A stretch of DNA of 32,149 nt from an uncultured Clostridia bacterium (GCA_946182865.1 CAMHAV010000016.1:1-32149), one strand, 5' to 3'. Shown: positions 7,669 through 15,421, numbered from the stretch's first letter. Notes: a model not told the origin generated them from the sequence alone. Numbers and translations are program-made.

Positions 7669-9447
7669 ATGTCAGAAACATTGACAGGGCTCAAGCGCAG
7701 CCATTACTGCGGCGAGCTGAGAGCCGAACACATCGGAGAAACGATTACCGTCTGCGGCTGGGTGCAGAAGCAGCGCGACAAGGGAAGTCTTATCTTCATC
7801 GACCTGCGCGACCGCACCGGCATTTTGCAGCTTACCTTTGACGAGACCACCGACCGCGCGGTCTTTGAAAAAGCCAAGGCCTGCCGCAGCGAATTTGTGC
7901 TGGCGGCGGTGGGTACCGTGCGGGAGCGTTCGTCCAAGAACGCCGACATTCCCACAGGCGACGTGGAGATCGCCGTCACCGAACTGCGCATTCTCAACAA
8001 GGCAATCACCCCCGCTTTTGAGATCACCGACAACTGCAAGACGGCCGAGGAGATTCGCCTCAAAAACCGTTATCTCGACCTGCGCCGTCCCGCGCTGATG
8101 AAGAACATTCTCTTCAAGCATCAGGTCATGCAGACCGTGCGCCGTTACTTCTCCGACCACGGTTTTATCGAGGTCGAAACCCCCATGATGATCAAGTCCA
8201 CCCCCGAAGGCGCGCGCGACTACATCATCCCCAGCCGTGTGCATAACGGCAGCTTCTACGCCCTGCCCCAGTCGCCCCAGCTTTACAAGCAGCTTCTGAT
8301 GGTGGCGGGCTTTGACAAATACTTCCAGCTCGCCCGCTGTTTCCGCGACGAAGACCTGCGCGCCGACCGTCAGCCGGAGTTTACGCAGATCGACGTGGAA
8401 ATGAGCTTTGTGGACATGGAGGATGTGCTGGCCGTCGGGGAAGATTTTGTCAAATTCCTCATGAAGGAAACGATGGGCATGGATATCCCCACGCCCCTGC
8501 CCCGTCTGACCTATAACGAAGCCATGGCGCGCTACGGTTCCGACAAGCCGGACACGCGCTACGGCATGGAGTTGACCGATCTTTCCGATCTGGCGGCGCA
8601 GACGGAGTTTGCCGTGTTCAAAGGCGCGGTGGAAAACGGCGGCAGCGTGCGCGGCATCTGCCTGAAAAACGCGGCGAAGGTCTACACCCGCAAGGAAATC
8701 GACAAGCTGACCGATCACGCCAAGGGCATCGGCGCGAAGGGCCTCGCGTGGATTCGATGGGCGGACGAAAAGCCGGCCTGCTCCTTCGGCAAGTTCCTCG
8801 CGGAAGGACAGCTCGAAGCTATCCTGGAAAGAATGGGCGCGGCACAGGGCGACGTGGTGCTGATCGTTGCGGACAAAAACAGCGTGACCCTGCCGGTTCT
8901 CGGCGCACTGCGTCAGGAAGCGGCCAAGCGTCTTGACATCATCCCCGATACCTTTCACTTCCTGTGGGTCGTGGAATTCCCCTTCTTTGAGTATAACGAG
9001 GAGACGCAGAGCTGGGACGCGATGCATCACCCCTTTACCGCGCCGCTGGATGAATGCATTCCCTATCTTGACAACGCGCCGGAAAAGGTGTACGCCAAGG
9101 CGTATGACCTCGTGCTCAACGGCATGGAGATGTCCTCCGGCTCCATCCGTATCACCGACCCCGACTTGCAGGAGAAAATGTTCGAAGCGCTGGGCTTCAC
9201 GCCGGAGCAGGCGCATGAAAAATTCGGTTTCCTTACCGACGCGTTCCAGTATGGCGCACCTCCGCACGGCGGCTTTGGCATTGGTCTTGACAGACTTGTC
9301 ATGCAGCTGTGCAAAGCGGAATCCCTGCGCGACGTGGTGGCATTCCCCAAGGTAAAGGATGCCAGCGAACCCATGACCAACGCGCCGCAGCCGGTGGACG
9401 ACGCGCAGCTCGCGGAATTGGGCATTCAAATTCGTAATGCGGAATAA
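7669..9447 (+). CDS. aspS: Aspartyl-tRNA synthetase
   Basis: This 592-residue class IIb enzyme has the usual length of bacterial AspRS. The N-terminal OB anticodon-binding fold covers residues 1-110, with CGWVQKQRDKGSLIFIDLRD near 28. Motif 1 (FIEVETPMM) is near residue 167. Motif 2, FRDEDLRADRQPEFTQID, is near 225. The bacterial GAD insertion follows, and motif 3 (GGFGIGLDRLVM) is near 534. It charges tRNA-Asp. Whether it also misacylates tRNA-Asn, as non-discriminating forms do, cannot be settled here. TTTTGGAGGAATGAAAAT precedes the ATG. The gap to the upstream gene is 22 bases. Confidence 0.97.
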   Translation: MSETLTGLKRSHYCGELRAEHIGETITVCGWVQKQRDKGSLIFIDLRDRTGILQLTFDETTDRAVFEKAKACRSEFVLAAVGTVRERSSKNADIPTGDVEIAVTELRILNKAITPAFEITDNCKTAEEIRLKNRYLDLRRPALMKNILFKHQVMQTVRRYFSDHGFIEVETPMMIKSTPEGARDYIIPSRVHNGSFYALPQSPQLYKQLLMVAGFDKYFQLARCFRDEDLRADRQPEFTQIDVEMSFVDMEDVLAVGEDFVKFLMKETMGMDIPTPLPRLTYNEAMARYGSDKPDTRYGMELTDLSDLAAQTEFAVFKGAVENGGSVRGICLKNAAKVYTRKEIDKLTDHAKGIGAKGLAWIRWADEKPACSFGKFLAEGQLEAILERMGAAQGDVVLIVADKNSVTLPVLGALRQEAAKRLDIIPDTFHFLWVVEFPFFEYNEETQSWDAMHHPFTAPLDECIPYLDNAPEKVYAKAYDLVLNGMEMSSGSIRITDPDLQEKMFEALGFTPEQAHEKFGFLTDAFQYGAPPHGGFGIGLDRLVMQLCKAESLRDVVAFPKVKDASEPMTNAPQPVDDAQLAELGIQIRNAE

Positions 9448-9484
9448 ATAAACTGACAGGCGGCAAAGAAAGGTTGTGACGCAT

Positions 9485-10048
9485 ATGGCGAAAAGCGACA
9501 TCCTGTCGGACGGCAGAATTTATCTCAGACCCTACCGACTCAGTGACGCGGCGGCGCTTTCCGCCATGACGTCGCGGGATGAAATTTATGAAACCACCTA
9601 CAACATCCAGCGCGAGTTTGACGAAGAACACGCCAAGTGGTGGATTAAATTCAACAACAACTGCCGCCGCACGGGCACGTCTTACGAGTTTGGCATATTC
9701 GAGAGCGTGACGGATGCACTGGTGGGCAATATCGGCATCGTGAATATCAACAGCCGGTGCAGTCACGCCACCCTCGCCTATTATATCCACCCCGAACGCT
9801 GGGGAGAGGGTATTGCGACCGAAGCGGGAGAACTGATGCTCCGCTACGCGTTTGGCACATTGGGGCTTAACCGGGTGGGCGCGATCTGCATGGTGCAAAA
9901 TGCCGCTTCCCGCCGTGTGCTGGATAAGCTGGGGTTTACCTTTGAAGGCGTGGCGCGGCAGGAGATCATGAAGGACGACATATTTTACGATGTGGCGCAT
10001 TACGGGTTGTTGCGGCAGGACTACGCGAAGCGCCGCCGGGGACTTTGA
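9485..10048 (+). CDS. GNAT family N-acetyltransferase (RimJ/RimL-like)
   Basis: This 187-residue protein starts with the typical ILSDGRIYLRPYRLSDAAAL beta-helix entry. The acetyl-CoA binding loop lies in YIHPERWGEGIATEAGELML near residue 100, and GLNRVGAICMVQNAASRRVLDKLGF follows near 125. These are RimJ/RimL-type acetyltransferase marks; that group modifies N-termini of proteins or small amines. The target is unknown. The ATG at 9485 has AAAGG 11 bases upstream. The alternative GTG at 9476 has almost no spacing and is less likely. It is 37 bases after aspS. Confidence 0.85.
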   Translation: MAKSDILSDGRIYLRPYRLSDAAALSAMTSRDEIYETTYNIQREFDEEHAKWWIKFNNNCRRTGTSYEFGIFESVTDALVGNIGIVNINSRCSHATLAYYIHPERWGEGIATEAGELMLRYAFGTLGLNRVGAICMVQNAASRRVLDKLGFTFEGVARQEIMKDDIFYDVAHYGLLRQDYAKRRRGL

Positions 10049-10062
10049 AAGGAAGAGGATTC

Positions 10063-10521
10063 ATGATGAAATTACTCAAACGAATCAATCAGGCGAGCGC
10101 CGTTCTGGCGGGGTTAAGCTTTTTGGTGATGGTACAGTCCATTTATGTGGCGCAGAATTGCCCCGCGTATTACGTCAGCGCGGTGGTTTTTCTGGTGATG
10201 GCGGCGCTGTTTCTGCCCACCGCGGCTGTCTTTCTCTTTCGCAGCCTGCTGTGGCATATCAAAAACAGAAAAATGGGGGCTTTGCTGCGCCATTACATTT
10301 ATGCCTATATCGGCTTTTACCTGTTGCTGATGGTGCTCGATCATATCAGCATGCGCAGCATCAGTTGGGGACATAATCTCGTTTACGCGCTCGTGCTGGG
10401 ACTGATACAGATTTATACCGCCGGCATGGCGATGGAAAGCGGCAAAAAAACAACCAAACCCCAGTCCCCGGTTTCTGCCGGTGCAGAGACCCTGACAGAA
10501 GTTCCTGCGGAGCATGCCTAA
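10063..10521 (+). CDS. Four-helix membrane protein, function unknown
   Basis: The 152-residue protein has four hydrophobic segments. The loop after the second is basic (KNRKMG), and the C-terminal ~30 residues are a hydrophilic tail. I do not recognise the family. The start is one of two adjacent ATG codons (10063 or 10066) following GGAAGAGG. It begins 14 bases after the acetyltransferase and is probably the last gene of the hisS-side transcription run. I see no convincing hairpin terminator after it. Confidence 0.65.
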   Translation: MMKLLKRINQASAVLAGLSFLVMVQSIYVAQNCPAYYVSAVVFLVMAALFLPTAAVFLFRSLLWHIKNRKMGALLRHYIYAYIGFYLLLMVLDHISMRSISWGHNLVYALVLGLIQIYTAGMAMESGKKTTKPQSPVSAGAETLTEVPAEHA

Positions 10522-10646
10522 GGCTTTTTGTAAGTCAAATGATACATATTTCGTGTGATTTTTAATTCAATATGAATTATTATTGAGGGGAAACACAACG
10601 CTTTTTTGTAAACGTCTCCAAATTTAAATTTATATTTTGTATATAT

Positions 10647-10675
10647 TTGACATTTCGTTTTTTTAGGTGTATAAT
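10647..10675 (+). promoter_or_regulatory. Perfect consensus sigma-A promoter
   Basis: TTGACA (10647-10652), exactly 17 bases of T-rich spacer and TATAAT (10670-10675) form a full consensus promoter. The upstream 60 bases are strongly A/T-rich and could act as an UP element. Expected transcription begins near 10682, about 70 bases ahead of the DUF6465 gene. High constitutive expression is inferred. Confidence 0.92.
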
Positions 10676-10753
10676 AATACCGTAAGTTGGTAACCATAGA
10701 GTTTATCACAAGGCATTTTATTCCGAAAAAATTATCGAAAGGGGTTAAACATT

Positions 10754-11146
10754 ATGCCCAGAACAAAGAAAGCAGTTGCTGCCGCAGAGGCAGAAGTAAA
10801 AGAGGTAAAGACCGCAGCAGCCGAAGCAGAGGTCGCTGAAGCTCTCGCCAAGAAGACCAGAGCGAAGAAGACCACCGCTGCCAAGAAAACCGCTGTCAAG
10901 GCAGAGGAAAAGGCTCCCGAAGTTGTCGAGGCAGTTGCCGAGGCAAAGGCCCCGGAAGCATCCAAGGCGGAAGTATTCATCGAGTTCGGCGGCGTACAGG
11001 TATCCGTGGATGAGATCGTCAAGAACGCAAAGCTCACTGTCGGTGAGGACAAGGACATCAAGGTCTATGTCAAGCCCGACGAGAGCAAGGCATACATCGT
11101 AGCCGGCGAAGAGACAACCGCAATGGATGTTTTCTTCTGCGAGTAA
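10754..11146 (+). CDS. DUF6465 protein with histone-H1-like Lys/Ala tail
   Basis: The first ~75 residues are a low-complexity Ala/Lys/Glu/Val sequence with runs such as KKTRAKKTTAAKKTAVKA, resembling the tail of bacterial histone-H1-like proteins. Residues 76-130 form a compact domain (EVFIEFGGVQVSVDEIVKNA, then DIKVYVKPDESKAYIVAG) that fits DUF6465, a small Firmicutes family of unknown role. AAAGGGG precedes the ATG. A full-consensus promoter and a strong terminator bracket the gene, so it is a single-gene, probably abundant transcript. DNA or RNA binding by the basic tail is inference. Confidence 0.82.
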   Translation: MPRTKKAVAAAEAEVKEVKTAAAEAEVAEALAKKTRAKKTTAAKKTAVKAEEKAPEVVEAVAEAKAPEASKAEVFIEFGGVQVSVDEIVKNAKLTVGEDKDIKVYVKPDESKAYIVAGEETTAMDVFFCE

Positions 11147-11178
11147 TTTCTTAATTTTTATTGGACAAGTCTTTTCAG

Positions 11179-11220
11179 GCCGCAGGGATATCTTCGGATG
11201 GCTCCTGCGGCTTTTTCTTC
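11179..11220 (+). terminator. Intrinsic terminator after the DUF6465 gene
   Basis: GCCGCAGG (11179-11186) pairs with CCTGCGGC (11204-11211). The inner sequence can extend the stem around a TTCG tetraloop, and TTTTTCTTCTT follows. Confidence 0.9.
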
Positions 11221-11257
11221 TTAGAGTCGGACAGAAAGCGAGGCGACGCAGCAGAAT

Positions 11258-12016
11258 ATGAAACCTGTTGCATTCACAGAAGAAAATTATGATTTTCAAA
11301 AAGCGGTGCGGCAGTTCATCCGGCAGGAAATCCGTCCCCTGCTGCGGGACGAGGGATTCGCGGAATACCGTCCCTTCCAATTTGCAAGGGAGAGAAGCGG
11401 TCTGGCGCAGTTCATCACCTTCAGCGTACAAAAGCGGCAGTTGAAGGCCTTTGCCTATTTTTTGCCGGTCTGGTCTTTTTGTGATACTGTCATGGAATAC
11501 GGCATAGAAATCACGGGCAGCAGCGGGATAGGACTGCTCAGCGGAAAATATTTCACTGTTGTTTTTGAGGACGAGTTTTTGAACCGTGCGGTGCAGTTCC
11601 GGCATTTTCAGCAGGAGCATCTGCCCCATCTGGGTCAGATCGTCCTGTCGCTGCGGGAAGGCGTCTTGCCGGAGATGAATGCGGTTGCCTCTCTCAATGC
11701 GCTGATCGCCATATTAGAGAGCGACAGTCCCGTTTTCTTTGGACGTCATGATAGGCAGGCGCGAACCTCCGTTTACGGTCGGTTTGTAGAGGGCGTTTAT
11801 ACCGCCGCCTATCGGGATTTTGCGCAGGGCAGGGAGCAGCTTGCGGCATTTCGCAAATCTCTGAGGGTACCGGGAGAACCTGACGGTGAGATGGTAGAAT
11901 GGATCGACATGCTGCTTGCGTCTTCCCCCACCGCTTCACCGCAAGAATCGCTTCGCGCCAATCTCGAGCGCGTGAGCGAAGATTTCCGGCAAAAGCATGG
12001 ACTAAACGGGCGATAA
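11258..12016 (+). CDS. Hypothetical protein, possibly DUF4304-like
   Basis: This 252-residue soluble protein is not firmly recognised. Its N-terminal ~75 residues (FIRQEIRPLLRDEGFAEYRP, then FITFSVQKRQLKAFAYFLPV) resemble the layout of DUF4304 proteins, which is only a tentative match. The rest is helical with no motif I know. The ribosome binding site is weak (AGCGAGGCG). It lies between a terminator and the PD-(D/E)XK gene, with no clear promoter of its own visible. Confidence 0.6.
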   Translation: MKPVAFTEENYDFQKAVRQFIRQEIRPLLRDEGFAEYRPFQFARERSGLAQFITFSVQKRQLKAFAYFLPVWSFCDTVMEYGIEITGSSGIGLLSGKYFTVVFEDEFLNRAVQFRHFQQEHLPHLGQIVLSLREGVLPEMNAVASLNALIAILESDSPVFFGRHDRQARTSVYGRFVEGVYTAAYRDFAQGREQLAAFRKSLRVPGEPDGEMVEWIDMLLASSPTASPQESLRANLERVSEDFRQKHGLNGR

Positions 12017-12063
12017 TCGTCGCACCGTAAGCACAGAAAGCATCCAACCCATATGGTTTTGGC

Positions 12064-12092
12064 TTGACTGTTATCCGCAAACGTGATACAAT
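12064..12092 (+). promoter_or_regulatory. Sigma-A promoter of the PD-(D/E)XK gene
   Basis: TTGACT (12064-12069), a 17-base spacer and TACAAT (12087-12092) lie about 25 bases before the GTG start, giving a very short leader. Confidence 0.8.
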
Positions 12093-12116
12093 AAAACAGG
12101 GAAGGATGTGATACCC

Positions 12117-12992
12117 GTGGCAGCCAATCGCGAATATAAAGACAGACTTTTCAAATTTATTTTTGGCAATCCCGAAAACAAGGAATGGACATTAAACCTA
12201 TACAACGCGATGAACGATTCCCATTATACCCGCGCGGAAGATATCCAACTGAACACAATTGAAAACGCGGTGTATATGAGCATGAAAAACGATGTGTCCT
12301 TTTTAATCGCGGACACACTCAATCTGTACGAGCAGCAGTCCTCTTTCAATCCCAATATGCCGGTCAGATTTTTGATTTACGCCGGAATGGTGTATGCGAA
12401 GTATGTGGAGGAAAACCGAAGCTACCACAGATACAGTTCCAAGCAGCAGAAAGTGCCCACGCCAAAATGCATTTGTTTTTACAACGGCAGGGATAATAAA
12501 AATGACAGGCTCGTTCTGCGTTTGTCTGACGCGTTTGAAACCGACGCCCATTCCGATATCGAAGTAGAAGTGACCATGATCAACATCAATTACGGACATA
12601 ACATGGAATTGATGCGAAAGTGCAAACCACTGGAGGATTATGCCAAATTTGTTGACAGCGTGCGTGTCAATCAAAAGACGGCGCGCACATTGGAGGAAGC
12701 CATCGACAACGCCATCAATGCGTTAGACGGTGATTCGTCCATCAAGACCTTTCTAACGGCGCATAAAGCCGAGGTGAAGAATATGTGCATCACAGAATAC
12801 GATGAGGAAAGAACACTCGCCGAACTGCGGGAAGAGTACAAAGAAGAATATAAAGAAGAAGGCAGAGCCGAGGGTAAACTCAGCACCCTGGCGGAGTTGG
12901 TAAAAGACGGACTTCTCACGCCGGCACAGGCGGCGGAGAGAGTGCATATGACCGTCCCCGAATTTCAGGCTCATCTGCGGTTGCAGCCCTGA
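12117..12992 (+). CDS. PD-(D/E)XK nuclease family protein (Rpn/transposase-like)
   Basis: This 291-residue protein belongs to a Clostridia family usually labelled Rpn-like or PD-(D/E)XK nuclease family transposase. It opens with ANREYKDRLFKFIFGNPENK. The likely nuclease core is KNDVSFLIADTLNLYEQQS near residues 56-74 (Asp and ExQ). FNPNMPVRFLIYAGMVYAKY and PTPKCICFYNG follow, then EVEVTMININYGHN. A Glu/Lys-rich linker (EEYKEEYKEEGRAEGK) leads to a C-terminal helix-turn-helix-like tail (LTPAQAAERVHMTVPEFQAHL). The GTG at 12117 is preferred over the GTG at 12108 because AGGA is then 11 bases away instead of 2. Known Rpn relatives promote recombination by DNA cleavage; the role here is inferred. 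No terminal repeats flank it. Confidence 0.82.
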   Translation: MAANREYKDRLFKFIFGNPENKEWTLNLYNAMNDSHYTRAEDIQLNTIENAVYMSMKNDVSFLIADTLNLYEQQSSFNPNMPVRFLIYAGMVYAKYVEENRSYHRYSSKQQKVPTPKCICFYNGRDNKNDRLVLRLSDAFETDAHSDIEVEVTMININYGHNMELMRKCKPLEDYAKFVDSVRVNQKTARTLEEAIDNAINALDGDSSIKTFLTAHKAEVKNMCITEYDEERTLAELREEYKEEYKEEGRAEGKLSTLAELVKDGLLTPAQAAERVHMTVPEFQAHLRLQP

Positions 12993-13058
12993 ACGAAGTC
13001 TGCTCGTTTGTCAAGACTCGGTAAACGGGGTAAAAAACAAAGAAATTCAAAATAACAG

Positions 13059-13087
13059 TTGCAAAATCCGTCGCGATATCATATAAT
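13059..13087 (+). promoter_or_regulatory. Sigma-A promoter of the 13127 gene
   Basis: TTGCAA (13059-13064), a 17-base spacer and TATAAT (13082-13087) precede the small hypothetical gene by about 40 bases. Confidence 0.82.
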
Positions 13088-13126
13088 AGATAACGAACAG
13101 CATTTCACAAAGGAAGTAGAACCGAT

Positions 13127-13513
13127 ATGCAGACGATCATTGTCAAGCTGTGTCCCGGAAAATTGCAAAATCCTGACTTGGATATCCGATATCGGCTGCC
13201 GGATGCGGTGGAAGGATATACGGAGGGGCGCATTACCGACAACGGCTATGATTATCTGGATCAGGAGCCGGCAAACGATATTGCCCCGGCAAACGGTGTT
13301 GCCCCGGCAAACGGTATTGCCTTGGGTATCTGGCTTGCCTGTGAAAATGCCGCCGAAGGTGTGAATGACGTGCTCACGGTGATGCGCAGGGAAACCATCT
13401 GCGGCAATGATCTTTCCCAATCGGCCGAAATTTATATTTCGGAAAAGGACACCGACGACATCGAAAATTGTCAAAAGGTCTATCCGTTCGATTCCGAAGA
13501 TTCTGTTTCATGA
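13127..13513 (+). CDS. Hypothetical protein with PAN(D/G)(I/V)A repeat
   Basis: I do not recognise this 128-residue acidic, soluble protein. It has an N-terminal beta-like stretch (MQTIIVKLCPGKLQNPDLDI). At residues 48-65 it carries three six-residue repeats (PANDIA, PANGVA, PANGIA) encoded by an 18-bp tandem repeat. The C-terminal half is rich in Asp and Glu. AAAGGAAGTAG gives a good ribosome binding site and a promoter lies upstream. The start of the cysteine T-box follows its stop closely. Confidence 0.7.
   Translation: MQTIIVKLCPGKLQNPDLDIRYRLPDAVEGYTEGRITDNGYDYLDQEPANDIAPANGVAPANGIALGIWLACENAAEGVNDVLTVMRRETICGNDLSQSAEIYISEKDTDDIENCQKVYPFDSEDSVS
13268..13321 (+). repeat. In-frame 18-bp tandem repeat x3
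   Basis: Three units (CCGGCAAACGATATTGCC and two variants with AACGGTGTT or AACGGTATT) differ by one to three bases. They preserve the frame and encode PAN(D/G)(I/V)A. The AACGG core and 18-bp period recall the units of the dispersed repeat at 1914-2225, although that likeness is weak. Confidence 0.85.
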
Positions 13514-13544
13514 AAAAGCACGACATATGAATACAACCAAATGC

Positions 13545-13804
13545 TCAAGGGGAGAAGTAATCCCTGCGCAAGGGCAACAGAGAGGGAGCGTCATCGGCTG
13601 CAAGCGTTCCCGGCACCGCGCACGGACGAATGCACCCTCCATCATGCAGGCGCGGGGAAGCTGCCGATGACGTCGGCAAGGGTATCCGCGCACGAAACCG
13701 CCGCGTTAAGGCTGCACGAGTGACAAACAGGAGTGGAACCGTGGAAATATTAAATTTTCGCCTCCGTTGCGTCTTTTTTAAGACGTGACGGAGGATTTTT
13801 TATT
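13545..13804 (+). promoter_or_regulatory. T-box riboswitch specific for tRNA-Cys
   Basis: The leader has the T-box landmarks in order: AGTAA at 13556-13560, the AGAGAG element at 13579-13584, GGCTGCAAG at 13596-13604, and the specifier loop GAATGCACC with TGC (Cys codon) at 13631-13633. The T-box sequence itself, GGAGTGGAACCGTGG, is at 13730-13744. A terminator stem at 13761-13794 (15 pairs, two of them G-T) is followed by ATTTTTTATT. The CCTCC that starts the terminator can instead pair with GGAG of the antiterminator. Uncharged tRNA-Cys would thus allow transcription of the downstream gene, cysE and cysS. No clear promoter is visible just upstream. Confidence 0.92.
13761..13804 (+). terminator. 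T-box regulated terminator
   Basis: CCTCCGTTGCGTCTT (13761-13775) pairs with AAGACGTGACGGAGG (13780-13794), and a T-tract follows. It is the off state of the Cys T-box. Confidence 0.9.
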
Positions 13805-13839
13805 GTATACTCTGGTTATGCTCTGCATACAGAGTATGC
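13805..13839 (+). other. Second hairpin in the cys operon leader
   Basis: GTATACTCTG (13805-13814) pairs with CAGAGTATGC (13830-13839), with one T-G pair. The loop can fold again as ATGC-TCT-GCAT. It lies between the T-box terminator and the first ribosome binding site, so it would be present only in read-through transcripts. It has no T-tract and is not a terminator; a stabilising or processing role is possible. Confidence 0.6.
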
Positions 13840-13879
13840 GGGATATGATGATTATCAAATGAAAGGATGACTGAAAAAA

Positions 13880-14701
13880 ATGAGTGAAATCATGCAGGCG
13901 CGCGCCGACCTCGCCAAAAAGCTGAACGTCATGGTGCGCAAGATCAAGGGTATCACCGTTTTTCTTCTCACAGGCGAAAAGGAATGTCCCCCGGCGGACA
14001 TTCACTTTGTCGCGGCGGCGGCAGACGCCACCGCGCTGCCCGATATCTACGCTGATCTGAATTTTCTCACCACGGAATTTTTAAAGCCATCCTCCGGCGG
14101 CAAAGCCGAGGAGGACGGCCGGATCATCGCGAATTACACGTTTGACAGCGGACTGAACGCCGAAATTTTCATCTGCGGCGAAGACAATCTTCCGGCCTTT
14201 GACTGGTGGGTTTCCTATCTTGACCAGAACGGCGCGGCGGATATTTTTTACACTGATGCCGACAGAAAATCGGTGGACCCCACCAAGGAGGAACCGGAAC
14301 CCGAACTGTCCGACGATTTTGAGAATGATTTTGATGACGCTGTCGCGACGGATGACGCGCTGAGCGACGATTTCGATGACGCAGCGCCCATTCCCGCGCC
14401 ACCGCCGCAAGAGGACAGCCGCTGGAACGCGGTCTACGGAAAAATCAATCTCGCCAAACATGCCATTGCGGGCGGTTCGCTGATCTACGCGGGCGAAATT
14501 CTCAATGAACTGCGCACCTATCTTATTCAGTTGATCTGTGAAAGAAACGGCATTACAAGCGATTATCTGCACAGCATCGACCTGCTGCCCGCGAGCAAAC
14601 GCGAGGCGCTCTACAAAACCTATCCCGCCAAGCCGGAAGAAGCGCCCATGATCGCGGCGCTTGCGGCGGAGCTGTCCCTTTTTGAGCATCTTTTAAAATA
14701 A
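13880..14701 (+). CDS. Nucleotidyltransferase-like plus HEPN-like hypothetical protein
   Basis: The 273-residue protein looks like two domains. Residues 1-130 have the spacing of a small nucleotidyltransferase fold (KLNVMVRKIKGITVFLLTGE, then PPADIHFVAAAAD), but the GS and DxD catalytic signatures are not recognisable. Residues ~135-175 are an Asp/Glu/Pro-rich linker (SDDFENDFDDAV). Residues ~180-273 are a helical bundle like the C-terminus of HEPN or aminoglycoside-adenylyltransferase proteins (INLAKHAIAGGSLIYAGEIL, then SDYLHSIDLLPASKREALYK). It is the first gene after the Cys T-box and is followed by cysE and cysS, so it should respond to charged tRNA-Cys. AAAGGATGA precedes the ATG. The domain reading is my inference, and the function is unknown. 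Confidence 0.7.
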   Translation: MSEIMQARADLAKKLNVMVRKIKGITVFLLTGEKECPPADIHFVAAAADATALPDIYADLNFLTTEFLKPSSGGKAEEDGRIIANYTFDSGLNAEIFICGEDNLPAFDWWVSYLDQNGAADIFYTDADRKSVDPTKEEPEPELSDDFENDFDDAVATDDALSDDFDDAAPIPAPPPQEDSRWNAVYGKINLAKHAIAGGSLIYAGEILNELRTYLIQLICERNGITSDYLHSIDLLPASKREALYKTYPAKPEEAPMIAALAAELSLFEHLLK

Positions 14702-14732
14702 CCGTTCCTATGCGTTAAGGAGCTGATTTGCA

Positions 14733-15395
14733 TTGTCAAGTTACCGTCAAGACCTGATAAAAGCCATTATGGAGCGCGACCCCGCCGCCCGAAGCGCCGT
14801 CGAAGTGCGGCTGCTCTACCCCGGCTACAAGGCGCTCATGTCCCACCGGCGTGCCAACTGGTGTTTCCGTCACAATCTTAAATTTCTCGCGCGGTGGATC
14901 AGCGAACGCGCCAAGCGCAGAACCGGCATTGAAATCCATCCCGCCGCCAAGATCGGCCGGGGCGTGCTGATTGATCACGGCATGGGCGTGGTCATCGGGG
15001 AAACGGCGGAAGTCGGAGACGGCTGCACCATCTATCAGGGCGTGACCCTCGGCGGCACCGGAAAGGATACGGGCAAGCGCCATCCCACCATCGGCAGCAA
15101 TGTGCTGATCGGCTCCGGCGCCAAGGTGCTCGGCCCCTTTTCCGTGGGTGACAACGCGCGTATCGCCGCCGGCGCGGTAGTGCTCAACGAAGTCCCTGCC
15201 AACGCAACCGCCGTGGGCGTTCCGGCGCGCGTCGTTCGCGTAGCGGGTCAGCCGATTCCCGCCTGCGACCTCGACCAGATTCATTACGCCGACCCCGTAT
15301 CGCAGGATATCTGTCGCCTGCAAAACGAAATTCTCCGTCTGCAAAAGAAGCTCGACATGGGCGGCATGGAAAACACCGACGGAGGAGGCATCTGA
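14733..15395 (+). CDS. cysE: Serine O-acetyltransferase (CysE/EpsC type)
   Basis: The enzyme transfers acetyl from acetyl-CoA to serine, the committed step of cysteine synthesis. The 220 residues comprise a short helical N-terminal region and a left-handed beta-helix of hexapeptide repeats. Active-site and acyltransferase marks are IDHGMGVVIGETA near residue 85 (catalytic Asp-His), GVTLGGTGKDTGKRHPTIG near 107-125, and the closing GVPARVVR. The tail ends in Gly-rich ENTDGGGI. The start is TTG at 14733 with AAGGAG 10 bases upstream. It follows the hypothetical gene by 31 bases and shares the Cys T-box leader. Confidence 0.95.
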   Translation: MSSYRQDLIKAIMERDPAARSAVEVRLLYPGYKALMSHRRANWCFRHNLKFLARWISERAKRRTGIEIHPAAKIGRGVLIDHGMGVVIGETAEVGDGCTIYQGVTLGGTGKDTGKRHPTIGSNVLIGSGAKVLGPFSVGDNARIAAGAVVLNEVPANATAVGVPARVVRVAGQPIPACDLDQIHYADPVSQDICRLQNEILRLQKKLDMGGMENTDGGGI

Positions 15396-15397
15396 GC

Positions 15398-15419
15398 GCC
15401 GCTTGCATTCGCAAGCGGC
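15398..15419 (+). other. Hairpin directly after cysE
   Basis: GCCGCTTGC (15398-15406) pairs perfectly with GCAAGCGGC (15411-15419) around a 4-base loop, starting 2 bases after the cysE stop. No T-tract follows. It could slow 3' decay or tune read-through into cysS. Confidence 0.7.
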
Positions 15420-15421
15420 TA

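Noticed and set aside
7672-9501. A 609-codon open frame on the minus strand
   Set aside because: It is the antisense of aspS, whose synthetase motifs are unmistakable.
10518-10709. 63-codon minus-strand frame
   Set aside because: It is AT-rich, overlaps a perfect consensus promoter and has no ribosome binding site.
12117-12992. Active insertion sequence because the family is often called transposase
   Set aside because: No terminal inverted repeats or target duplication are visible, and the gene has its own promoter.
13407-13723. Small plus-strand frames downstream of the 13127 gene
   Set aside because: They lie across the T-box leader, and their sequence is explained by the RNA motifs.
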